Origin: Tubiluchus corallicola | Taxonomy: Eukaryota; Priapulida; Priapulimorpha; Priapulimorphida; Tubiluchidae | Reading direction: 5' to 3' | Assembly (NCBI GenBank): GCA_030141605.1 | Contig: JAQGDQ010000919.1 | Span: forward strand, 16,448-80,447 | DNA: 64,000 nucleotides | In this document: in pieces, positions 38,301 to 51,649 of the stretch | How positions within the stretch are numbered: the first letter of the stretch is position 1 | How the letters are laid out: every line of letters begins with the position of its first letter | The notes under the pieces: model-generated | Databases searched by the model: none | Seen by the model: only the letters and a program-made list of their open reading frames with translations | What the model was told of the DNA's origin: nothing | Position numbers and translations under genes: made by a program

Positions 38301-41300
38301 TACGCTTACCGCACGCTGGTCTATTGCGGGAAATAGTATTCAAAACAAACATGTGGTGGGTGTTCAACGAGGTTTACCTATCCCCTTTGGGGGAAGTTCC
38401 TGTTTGCTGTAAACTACTTGTGTTACACCGCTTACGTGTTTATTTGGTCTGTTCTAGATTAGGCTAGTGGATTAAAATGTAAAAGCTTTAGATTGGAAGC
38501 ATGTTTTTGGCAAGAGAATGAATGTTTGACGTTTATTGCTCTATTACATGCATGCATCTGACAATACGACTGTGAAAAGTTCCATACTGTGTTTTCTTAG
38601 TGAGTAAAAAACAACAAAATGATTGAGTGAATTAAAAGGAGTTGCAGAGAGGCAACTTTCTGTAGTTCGTGCTTGAAAAAGCAGATTATTTTCTTATATG
38701 TTAGATGAGACACAAGGTGATAGACAACTAGACAGACAGACGAATAAACCAACATTCATTGTATATTGTACAATACTATAACTTTCAACTAAACCTATAT
38801 GCTACCACCTCCCACCCAAAATTTTGAGTTCTTGCATCTGCGTACTAAGTACCTTGAACTAAGGAGGAGCACATTCTAGTTCGACCATGTTTCTTTGCTT
38901 TGTTAACTTCCATAAAGTTCTGTCATTCCAACGTTGATGCGTACTTTCAAAGGGCTGGCCATCTGCGTACTAAGTACCTTGAACTAAGGAGGAGCATATT
39001 CTAGTTCGACCATGTTTCTTTGCTTTGTTAACTTCCATAAAGTTCTGTCATTCCAACGTTGATGCGTACTTTCAAAGGGCTGGCCATCTGCGTACTAAGT
39101 ACCTTGAACTAAGGAGGAGCACATTCTAGTTCGACCATGTTTCTTTGCTTTGTTAACTTCCATAAAGTTCTGTCATTCAAACGTTGATGCGTACTTTTAA
39201 AGGGCTGGCCATCTGCGTACTAAGTACCTTGAACTAAGGAGGAGCACATTCTAGTTCGACCATGTTTCTTTGCTTTGTCAACTTCCATAAAGTTCTGTCA
39301 TTCCAACGTTGATGCGTACTTTCAAAGGGCTGGCCATCTGCGTACTAAGTACCTTGAACTAAGGAGGAGCACATTCTAGTTCGACCATGTTTCTTTGCTT
39401 TGTTAACTACCATAAAGTTCTGTCATTCCAACGTTGATGCGTACTTTCAAAGGGCTGGCCATCTGCGTACTAAGTACCTTGAACTAAGGAGGAGCATATT
39501 CTAGTTCGACCATGTTTCTTTGCTTTATTAACTTCCATAAAGTTCTGTCATTCCAACGTTGATGCGTACTTTTAAAGGGCTGGCCATCTGCGTACTAAGT
39601 ACCTTGAACTAAGGAGGAGCATATTCTAGTTCGACCATGTTTCTTTGCTTTATTAACTTCCATAAAGTTCTGTCATTCCAACGTTGATGCGTACTTTTAA
39701 AGGGCTGGCCATCTGCGTACTAAGTACCTTGAACTAAGGAGGAGCATATTCTAGTTCGACCATGTTTCTTTGCTTTGTTAACTTCCATAAAGTTCTGTCA
39801 TTCCAACGTTGATGCGTACTTTCAATGGGCTGGCCATCTGCGTACTAAGTACCTTGAACTAAGGAGGAGCACATTCTAGTTCGACCATGTTTCTTTGCTT
39901 TATTAACTTCCATAAAGTTCTGTCATTCCAACGTTGATGCGTACTTTTAAAGGGCTGGCCATCTGCGTACTAAGTACCTTGAACTAAGGAGGAGCATATT
40001 CTAGTTCGACCATGTTTCTTTGCTTTATTAACTTCCATAAAGTTCTGTCATTCCAACGTTGATGCGTACTTTTAAAGGGCTGGCCATCTGCGCACTAAGT
40101 ACCTTGAACTAAGGAGGAGCATATTCTAGTTCGACCATGTTTCTTTGCTTTGTTAACTTCCATAAAGTTCTGTCATTCCAACGTTGATGCGTACTTTCAA
40201 TGGGCTGGCCATCTGCGTACTAAGTACCTTGAACTAAGGAGGAGCACATTCTAGTTCGACCATGTTTCTTTGCTTTATTAACTTCCATAAAGTTCTGTCA
40301 TTCCAACGTTGATGCGTACTTTTAAAGGGCTGGCCATCTGCGTACTAAGTACCTTGAACTAAGGAGGAGCATATTCTAGTTCGACCATGTTTCTTTGCTT
40401 TATTAACTTCCATAAAGTTCTGTCATTCAAACGTTGATGCGTACTTTTAAAGGGCTGGCCATCTGCGTACTAAGTACCTTGAACTAAGGAGGAGCACATT
40501 CTAGTTCGACCATGTTTCTTTGCTTTGTCAACTTCCATAAAGTTCTGTCATTCCAACGTTGATGCGTACTTTCAAAGGGCTGGCCATCTGCGTACTAAGT
40601 ACCTTGAACTAAGGAGGAGCACATTCTAGTTCGACCATGTTTCTTTGCTTTGTTAACTACCATAAAGTTCTGTCATTCCAACGTTGATGCGTACTTTCAA
40701 AGGGCTGGCCATCTGCGTACTAAGTACCTTGAACTAAGGAGGAGCATATTCTAGTTCGACCATGTTTCTTTGCTTTATTAACTTCCATAAAGTTCTGTCA
40801 TTCCAACGTTGATGCGTACTTTTAAAGGGCTGGCCATCTGCGTACTAAGTACCTTGAACTAAGGAGGAGCATATTCTAGTTCGACCATGTTTCTTTGCTT
40901 TATTAACTTCCATAAAGTTCTGTCATTCCAACGTTGATGCGTACTTTTAAAGGGCTGGCCATCTGCGCACTAAGTACCTTGAACTAAGGAGGAGCATATT
41001 CTAGTTCGACCATGTTTCTTTGCTTTGTTAACTTCCATAAAGTTCTGTCATTCCAACGTTGATGCGTACTTTCAATGGGCTGGCCATCTGCGTACTAAGT
41101 ACCTTGAACTAAGGAGGTGCATATTCTAGTTCGACCATGTTTCTTTGCTTTGTTAACTTCCATAAAGTTCTGTCATTCCAACGTTGATGCGTACTTTCAA
41201 TGGGCTAGCCATCTGCGTACTAAGTACCTTGAACTAAGGAGGAGCATATTCTAGTTCGACCATGTTTCTTTGCTTTGTTAACTTCCATAAAGTTCTGTCA

Positions 41301-43664
41301 TTCCAACGTTGATGCGTACTTTCAATGGGCTGGCTATCTGCGTACTAAGTACCTTGAACTAAGGAGGAGCATATTCTAGTTCGACCATGTTTCTTTGCTT
41401 TGTTAACTTCCATAAAGTTCTGTCATTCCAACGTTGATGCGTACTTTCAAAGGGCTGGCCATCTGCGTACTAAGTACCTTGAACTAAGGAGGAGCACATT
41501 CTAGTTCGACCATGTTTCTTTGCTTTGTTAACTTCCATAAAGTTCTGTCATTCCAACGTTGATGCGTACTTTCAAAGGGCTGGCCACTATCTGGTAACCT
41601 TAAAGTGGAAAATGCCCAATACTGGGGACTGCATTTCTGGAAATCAAGACACTACTCTATTGACAACCGGCTTGACAAAGTTTATCCAAAGACAACTGAA
41701 AGCCATCTCTAAATGGTTGGAATAGTGAAAACACGCTAGCTTTCTGCCCACGCTCGCTTTCAGGGTCACTTACTTTTCGCCATATAATGAGCTTCACTTT
41801 CATTCGTATCTTCTCTTCATTGTTCTTTTTTCATAATGTGCTGCTGCCGACATTGCGTTGACGTATTTGATTATCGCCACTACAATATGAGCTCCGTTCT
41901 TATCTGTTTTCTTAGAAAGGTCGACTACTCAGAAGCCATCAGCATTGAATCATTGAACAGTGTAGATCTACACAACAGCAATATTGCCAACATACATTTT
42001 TTGTGCGCTGGGAGATGTGGGGGCTGGAGCATATAATGGCTTCTGTAGCGTGATTACTTCACATTGGGAATTTCCCATTTTCAAGTGCATGGCTTCACTG
42101 TCCTCGGTAGTGCGCAGTTTTACTGCGCATGTGTATTATTTGCTTTCTATAGTTGATGGCAATTGTGCTTGAAATGCATCAGCGGAGGACGTTGCAATTA
42201 ATGAATGTCGTTCCTCATTAATGCATTTTGAGATTGTTACATTTGCATCACCAGCAAAAAGCTTGATAACCCACCCAATTCATTGGCTTAAAGAAAATTG
42301 TACTTGTGACACACCACACTCCACGGGTTTCATAGATTCTAGGTTCGGCTAATGCTTCTTTTTGGTTACTTGCTTGAGAAGTCACTCTATAAAGTGGTCA
42401 ATTTCGCCGTGATGTCGGTCTCGTTTTCGTTACTCATGTAATATACTTTAGCCATGTGTGTATTGTGACGTCACACAATAGACTTACCTCCCGTATTCTA
42501 TTTTTTTACGGAAGATAATTGAATCCATAGCAACAATAAATCACGTCCTAAATGACATTCACAAAAGAACAGATTCTATGCCAACAGTAAGTGACGCTTT
42601 AAATTTGAAAGGCTCAGTAAGAAAGTAGCCCTTGTTTAGCATTTCGGACCGCAGAAGTTGAGAATTCAAGCAGTATTTATTAATCTTTTAGGTTAGGAAG
42701 AGGCTTGAGGTTAGTGGGTCAGTGGCGCGTAGGATATATTTTAATCTGTAGTTTACTACTTGCATGCTTTGCCAGAATTGCTGGATTAAGTCCTAGAGCC
42801 AGTCCCCAAGGAATCTTTGATAAGTAAACACAAGTAAACAATCCAGACATTCCACGTCTATATGCCAGACATGAGAAGGAATGCAGTCAAGGTTTAGGTA
42901 AAGCAGGCATGAACAATATATAGTTTTGTGTACATAAAGGTGGTACCATTTTTGCAGGTTTTAACCACTTAGGGTTAAGCCACGGTTTATCATGCTATAT
43001 CTGTTATAATGTAAACATCGTAGGCTAAGTTGTAAGTGTGGCTTCCCAGAGTGGAGGCTTGTTCGCCAATGGTAGTGGTTTCGGAAGCCAAACTCTCTCG
43101 ATATTTTCGCTTGATGTTAAACAGCTTACCATCTTATGTACGCTGACGACACGCGCTCGCTACTTTAGCGTGTAGTTAATGCGTGGGAAAGTACTGACTG
43201 GTGCATCAGAACTTTAACCGGTTGTTATCTAAAGTTAATCATCTACACGGTCTACAATTAGCTTAAGTAGTTAACGATACAATTAACGAATTCGCGATTA
43301 AAAAGTATCAACTGTCTTCATTTGGACGTCTACTAGTGGATAGTGCAAGCGTGCAACTTTGATAGTATCTACTACTTTAACTCTGTTTTTCGTGTGTTCT
43401 GGATGTATGTAGACTTTTCTGAGCACAGGCGGACAAACGGACGGACGGAGAGACAGCAAACGCGCGATCAAGCAGACAGACAAACAAGCACCTCAAATGC
43501 CTGAAGGTATAATTGTTGAAAACATTGATTTGATTGGATGACCTAAACCATTACATGCGGTTTTTAAAAGTGCCAATGCTCCAAATTTTACTCTGCCTAT
43601 GTCGGCACTGCCACATAAGATCATTTAATTTTTCTGTATATATCTTATATATACCTTATATAAT

Positions 43665-43704
<40 letters not shown>

Positions 43705-43979
43705 CTTTATTTGCCATTGAAAAATCGATATTCATAACTATAAAAGCATAAAAGAACATCGCAGCATGAGAATAAAATTCACACAATTGTTAAAGGCAAA
43801 TGTGTCCAGTGCAAACTAAAAACTACTATGCCAAACATTTAAAACAAAATATATATTACAATGTTACACGCAAATTATAACATATACTATATTACAATAT
43901 ACACATACAATTTAAAATGGGTGTGGGCAAATAAAATTTGCGGATGAATATATATTGTATGTAATGTAATATACCTACA

Positions 43980-44016
<37 letters not shown>

Positions 44017-47000
44017 TACATACAGCAAAATAAGGATAAAACTGAGCATGAATTGAGTGGTTAACGTTTACTTGATACAAATACTCTTCAAAGCTCTTCT
44101 GGGATTCGAACAACCTGCCTCGGTGATTTTAATATCTTGTATATCGTGACTACATCTAATCATCATGAGCAATTGTTATAACCTAAGCTCAGGTGTAGGA
44201 ACGCGACATCTTATTATACCGCCTAATTGCTGCCATGTCTTTAACTACCTGCATGGTGGGAAACATTACAATTTCTTGAATACCTCAGTGGGTTAATAAA
44301 AGCTTTGCTGTGTGCACTCGACGTTGTTAAAGCACAAGAAACCCTCAACTTACACAAAGCTTAAAAATTCGTATCGGAATTTTATACCACGTACATACTG
44401 TCTTTTTGCATATTAGACTTGCGTCGGCATTAATGCTGTATAAAACTTGTAAATTTAAACAGCGATGACCGTTAGACGCAGCCATTTTGACGATAAGTCA
44501 TTTGAAACAAGTTTAGATAACATTGAGTAAAGTTTGAAAAAAAATCAGAGCATTCGCTGCGCACACGTCACTAAACAAGTAAAATTTAAAATTACTGTAT
44601 CTTGTCAATAAGATTTAAAATACGTTTTTTTGTTAGTGAGTGGTGCGCCCTGGAGGGTGAGCCAGCGACATTTTACCAATTGGCACAAACATTTTAAATT
44701 TTTATTTCTAGTTACATAAGTCTTTCCAGCAGGTAAGTGAAATGCTAAGTAATATAGATTTACAATGAAACTTTTTTGGGACATAATTTAACATTTCCTT
44801 TTCTTCCCTAAATTACCTTTGCGTAGTGACGTCATGTAATGGCGCCGTCGGAACGTTGTCGCGGGAAGTTTTACATGAAAACAAACAAAAAATCCTTTCA
44901 ACACGAGTGCCATAACCGCATAAAATTACTATAAAGTAGTATAATTTTTAAGGCGATTTTTCTGAAACCTACTTCAGGTACCCCTTTTCTTGTCCTTTAA
45001 GGCGTTAAGGGAAACCACGTACATTGTTAAAGTGAAATGCGCGTCGTTAAGTGAAAAAAGGTGTCAAATGATCGGCGACGTTAAACGAAACGTTGTTAAA
45101 CAGGGAGTCGTTAAGCGAGGACTTACTGTAATTGCTTTAAAGAGACAGTGAATGTATTCAAGGAAGACCAGACAATTGTTAATTTACTGTCCAAGATATA
45201 CATTTTCTTGCCTATAAAAGTTAACAATTGTTTCTTATATTTCAATAATTAGCTTAGAAAGTTCATTAACGGCAACCGAACACAGCCATTGCTTACGTCA
45301 GAAACTAACCAATTTTATTTACTTATTTACACTTTTATAAAAAGCACAGTCACCCAGTATAGTTTATTTGTTTATTCTACACTCATCACTTAAATTTAGA
45401 AAAATATAACAAAGAAATTTGCAAATAATTGCCTATAAAGCATAAATTTAAAATATGCTACTTTTGAGTAGAAATTCTCAGGCGTGGTGGTTGAAACATG
45501 ACATGAAACATTCACTTGAAACATGACATGAAACATTCACTTGAAACATGACATGAAACATTCACTTGAAACATGACGTAAGTTGGGAGACTTCGTGACT
45601 TTTCATAAGCGATATCGTGCTTTTCCGTAAGCGAGCACTGCATAAACTAATTCAATTAGCTGTATCTATTTTTTTGCAAAAACTTATGTTTTTATTGAAC
45701 GTCAGTGCGCAAATTTCGTTCACGACGAATGACGTCATTGGATGAAGAATAGACATTCAAAATGGGAGCGCCCAAGCATGAAGTGATCGTGACTTTAAAG
45801 TGATTTTACTAATTACACGAGGCGCTTATTGCAGTTTCATTACCAAATCCTTCTAACATTTTTCGCGAACATTGAAATAATCCTAACCTCCTAGAAGGCT
45901 TAACCTTTGCTTTAACAAATGTCTAGTCCTTCCTGCTTGGCCTAATGTCATTGTTTTATTAGCATTGATTTCCACCTCCTAGAAGGCTTGACCTTTGCTT
46001 TAACAAATGTCTAGTCCTTCCTGCTTGGCCTAATGTCATTGTTTTATTAGCATTGATTTCCTCCTCTGCTTAAACTTCATTCACCTTCACATTACCTTCT
46101 CCCAGCGGACACAATGCTCCTAGACGATGCCGCTCTACCTCACAATTTTTAATGTAGGAGGATTAACCCGTGGCTGCTCTTATTGTAATTGATGGCGGAC
46201 GTCAATAGCTAAGTGGCATATAATTCAATATATCCGTGCAAGGAACAAGACATGTAAACAGATCAATGAGCTCAACATGTGGGTGATGTAGTTGTTTGTT
46301 TGTGTTTTGCGTGGATAAGACGAGGACTTGTTTGTGTAAATTCGAAAATAGCAAGCCTTAAAGGAGAAATATTAGACATGTGTGGGCTATTATGGTGACA
46401 AACAGACAAAGTCATCAAGTAATTGCTTAGTATATTTTGTTGTTGGCGCACGTGCTCTTTCGTCATTTCACTTCATATTTGAAATACATTTATTTTGCTG
46501 TTGGTGCACGTGCTCTTTCGTCATTTCACTTCATATTTGAAATGCATTGAGACGTCATTTCCCAAATTGTACATTTTATCTGGAACGAATTATAATAATC
46601 TCTTGAAATAAACTTCATTCATTTCTTATCAAAAAAATCGAAATAAAATAAATAGAATAGAAAAGCCTACATATGGCCTGAAGTTAGAGCTAAGATGTAA
46701 ACGTGTTGGTTTAAATTTTGGATAGCAATATTTGCGAGTGTTTTAGCTTGGAGATATGAAACCCTCATAGTATGTACAACGGCTGCTGACTTGTGCTTAC
46801 TGTACATTATGCAGGATAATGTTCCAGTTGCTGTTCACACGTAAAGCACCAGAGCTGGAGAGAGAGAGAGCAGAGAGTCGTAAACTTCACTAAAACCTCT
46901 ATTCTTTTACGACTCGACAGATTTTCTAGATGATCTCTCTCGGGTGCAACTATCTCTGCCCGTTTTCTTCAGTGTTCTCACATAACCAGCTTAACATAAT

Positions 47001-50000
47001 AAACTGAGGGCAGCAAAATAAGCAGCGATCACGGTCCACTGAAATCGCGCGTGTGCGGCGGTGTTTTGAAGTCTTGTTTGCTTCTGCACAATTACAACTA
47101 TGTCCTGTCTTCATTAGCAAGCTTGGCATCGCTTTACGGAAATGTGCAGCGAGTTAGCGAGCGCTTGTATACATTGTAAACTGGTTTCACGTGGTCTAGT
47201 TTTCGTGGCTCCCAGGTGACGCTGCTGTCGCATTTACCCTGAATCTTGCTAGCGCGAATTCGATATACGAAGCCCTGTCGTCTTATAAACCGTTTTTTTG
47301 TTTGGGCTGCTTATTTGTGGAATTGTTATCTGTCAGAAAAATTATTTCATTTTTAACTACGTTCTCACTTCTTCAAGAAGAACATTAAAGGAAAACCCAG
47401 CTTTCTGGGAAATTGGGGTTTACTTCAATGTCCGCAAAAAATGTTAGAAGGCTTTAGCAATAAAAGTGTGATAAGCACCTCGTGGGCAGTTAGTAAAATC
47501 ACTTTGAAGTCGCAATCATTTTGCTCTTGGGAGTTCCCACTTTGAATGCCCATTCCTCCACCAGTGACGTTGTAAGAAATGCAGCACACTGTCAATTTCC
47601 GTTGAGAGTGTAAGTTTCTACAAAAATTTTATGGTATTTTTGCATGAACATTGTGTAAGCCGCAAAATATGAATTAGTTTAAGTAGCTAGCGCTTACGGA
47701 AAGCCACAGTGTGCATATATACGCAAAGTCACAAAGTCCACCAGTTACGTCATAATTTTCAAGTGAATGGCGACTACCAGTGCACTTGAAAACTTTTTTA
47801 TATAGCGATGATATAAATTAATTTTATGATTTACGGACAGTTTTTTTTAACAAAGTTCTTTGTTACATTTTTCCAAGTTTAACTGATAACAATAAAATAA
47901 ACCAGTTACCATAAGTGTCTTATAAGCCATTTCTTTTAGAGGATTCTTTCCTGGGCCTTCATTTTTATGTTTATTTACTGTGTTGCTATTTCACCTGAGG
48001 TCCCTTGTGTGGAGTGATCTGTCACCTGTATTGAAAAGTAGTTTGACCTAAAAACATAATGGTAACACAGATGATGATTGGGATGTTATTTTCAGAGCAA
48101 AATGTCTGACACTTGTCGCAAGAGTAGGTTTTACTCGAGAGTTCTTATTTGGATGTTTTTGTCGCGAAGTTCATTCACCTAGTTTTGTTTGCTACCTGGC
48201 TGAGTTGTCGTAGTCGAGTAAACTTGTAAACAGGACGATGCACCTTTCACTCTGTGAATTCACCTGCGTGCTTGGCTGCCTACAGAGTTGTAAACATAGT
48301 TGGTGTGAGGGTTGTTACTCCTATTATTATTTGGAACTTGGAAATACATTAATAACTTTTCTACGCAACCTTTAACCAGTTAGAAATGGCCCTGAACGAT
48401 TATCTGGAGTACGATTAAAATCTCCCAGCAATCTGGGTCCTAGTAATTTGATCAACTACAGTTAACGATTATTGGTGCTTGGCAAAGAATATTCGTAGAA
48501 AGTTAAGTAATCATGGTACTGTTAAATTTTAGTTGGCTTTCAAAAGTTGCCATCGTGTCAGCGCTTTACATGTCATTTATATGTACACAATTTGACTGCC
48601 ACTTTGGTCCTTGTATTGTAATGTGGCATAGTGTGTGATAAGTACCTTAAAATTACTGACTGGAAATTTTTATTACATTTACAATTGTCTGAGACAGTTG
48701 CCTAGCAAGGGTATAGCTGCAGATCTGCTTATTGCTCTTCTGTTCTTGAGTTAACCCTGCAGTGTATGAGTCTGCGTGAAAGATAAACCCATAAAACAAT
48801 AAACTTTATTACCATAAAAACATTACATTCGTATATAATACAGAATTTACATGAGTGTATATAAATAAACATAAAAACGAAAAGGAACGTGTTAGTAAAT
48901 AAATGTAATAAAATTTACACAAGAAATACTGTTCTGATAAATAACACACTTGCGTCATTTTCATGATATTATGGCTGGTCAAGAACTCGCCAGACTTATA
49001 AGGCCAAATTCACTAAAATAAATAAATAAAAGACGTTCCAATAATGAAAAAAATGCACAATAAAAGTTTTTTACCATCACAAAAACATTATAATGTAATT
49101 GTCATTCATACAAAGATAAAAAGAAAGATACCCTTAAGATAAAGAGAATGAAACCAAGTACACTGTCTAGGGCTTTGAGATTTTTTAACAAAACTTGTTA
49201 CGTAAAGAGCTAAGAGCTTTGTGATAAGGTCGATGTACAATTGTTGTGAAACTGCACGTTCATAACATGTTCAAGGTTCAAGGTTCATTCACCTACTTGT
49301 TCTTATTGTACCATTGACTTGCAAGCGTGTGTTCATCACTGCCAGTGGGCTTTCACTTTTTGCTCAGGTATGTAGTCGAGTTCATTCGCCTACATTTCCC
49401 CAGAAGGTTTTTGGCCAGTCATCAGCCCACTTAGCAGTGCGTCAGTGACAGTGTTTTAGTCTTGTGTCGCCATCTAGCGGATATTTGTAGATTTTTTTGT
49501 TTTTTTTTGCAAAAAATTTACGGAAGTCACTTTTTTACTTTGCCAGAGATTCACAACCTATTGTTAAATGTTACGAATAATAATAATTAGGGAATTCTGT
49601 TGAAGAAAATAAACTGGACAAAAATTTGGGCTAAAAAGTATGTACACAAATATGTACACTTACGTATTGAACGAAACTGCCCAATGTTACAAAAAAAATT
49701 GGAAGGTTTATTGCCGATTTTCTGATGTCTCTAAGTCGCTTGATAATTACATTAGGACTCTATTTTGTGTTCATTTTTCATGCAGTTCAACAATAGCATT
49801 TTATTGTATTTTTATTTGTTTAAACCGTTGGTACTTTTCAAGTATCAGCAGTGGACAAAAGTTTATTAGGGCTAGTATAACAAACGCTGTCACATAAAGC
49901 GAATATATAAGCGCACACGCATGGTATATATGCAATGAATTCGATATACTGTTTGTGGTGTGTTACGTTGTCTAACAAATGATTAGATAGCGGTCTACTT

Positions 50001-51617
50001 GTGAATATATAAGCGCTCCCGTATAGTATATATGCAATGAACTCGATATACTGTTTGTGGTGTGTTAGGTTGTTGTCTAACAAATGATTAGTCAGCGGTG
50101 TATTGCTTGAGAGGAGCTTTGGTGGACCTGTATTCAGTTTCATCCTGAGTGAAAAAAGGGCGTACACTGGCCGCTAAGTGATATACTTAAAAACTAATAG
50201 CTTCATAACGTTCCCAAATGAGAGCTATATTACTTCTTTACGATAAAGAAAAGGAAAAAACAAGTTAGGTCACTGACTGACTGTTGAACTGACTCTTATC
50301 CTGACAGTCCTACTTTCCGGAAGTCTAATATAATGTAACCTGTTTAAACTTCTTACCCATGCTAATGTGAATGTATGTAATCTGGTAAATATATGTGTAA
50401 AGAAGTCCTCACTGAATATGTACCGTTCATTCTCCTTACCGTTTGTGGTGTGTTAACGTAGTGCACATGATTGTGCATAATTTCCGCCATGTCGCGCGAA
50501 GCAAGGAAAGTTATTAAGCTTGGTTGTACTTTAAAGTAGCAATAGCATTAGATTGAAAAAAATCATTGATTTTAAATTGCAATTTAAATTATAGATGTAA
50601 ATTAATGTCATTCTTATTTTTCTAGCAGTAGTTTCTGGAAGCTAAGCAACATAATCTGTTTACGTTTGATTCCGTTTAAATTGCTTGTTAATAATTTGAA
50701 TTCACATTTTACCTGAAAGTCCGCATTCTACATGTACAATTCGTTCTTCGTACTGTTTGTGGTGTGTTAACATGGTGTACATTACATGCGTAGGACCTAA
50801 TATAATTTGAATTCACATTTACCTGAAAGTCCACATTGTACATGTACCATTCGTTATTCGTACCGTTTGTGGTGTGTTAACATAAGTGTACATTACATGC
50901 GTATGACCTATGTATAGTTTCTTTACGCCACGTTGAACCAAGAGTAAAATTAGATGTACTTTAGCATAGCCATGTCATTAAACCCATAAAAATGAAATGT
51001 CTTTTTTGGCCGAGTTTTGTTTGAGTTGATCTCAATCCAGAGAAAGTTTAATTACAACACGTGAAGAAATTGAGAAATTAAAAAAAAGGTGTGAAAAGAT
51101 GGGTTCAGGTTAGTTTACAGTTTACGCATATAGTAAATGATTAACTATATCAATCAATCAATCAATTTATTTCACTCCAGTAATACATACACAATACATC
51201 AATATACAATATTATTGAAACAAAAGAAACATAGGTAAAAAAACGTTGATGAAGTCAAATTAACCAAATAAAAGAGTTGCTGTATGACACCTTGAAAGCT
51301 TGACTTGTTAGGATGGCACAAATGAGTGAGTGAAAGAATGGTTAGGGTTAGTAGACATGATGGAATGGAAAAATAGTAACATTAGGGATAGGAAGAAGGA
51401 AGGGAGGGGAGGATGAGTGAATGAAAGAATGGTTAGGGTTGGTAGACATGATGGAATGGAAAAATAGTAAGATTAGGGATAGGAAGAAGGAAAAGAGGAG
51501 AAGAAACGATCACAGTGTATGTTTAATTTACATAGAGGTATATTAAAATAGCATTATAATTGATTGGAGGCCATATATTGTATAATAATATTATAATATA
51601 TAATATTATTATATAAC

Positions 51618-51649
<32 letters not shown>

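Noticed and set aside
30956-41584. CRISPR-like regular repeats
   Set aside because: The 107- and 125-bp units are directly contiguous with no unique spacers, there are no cas genes, and the sequence is eukaryotic.
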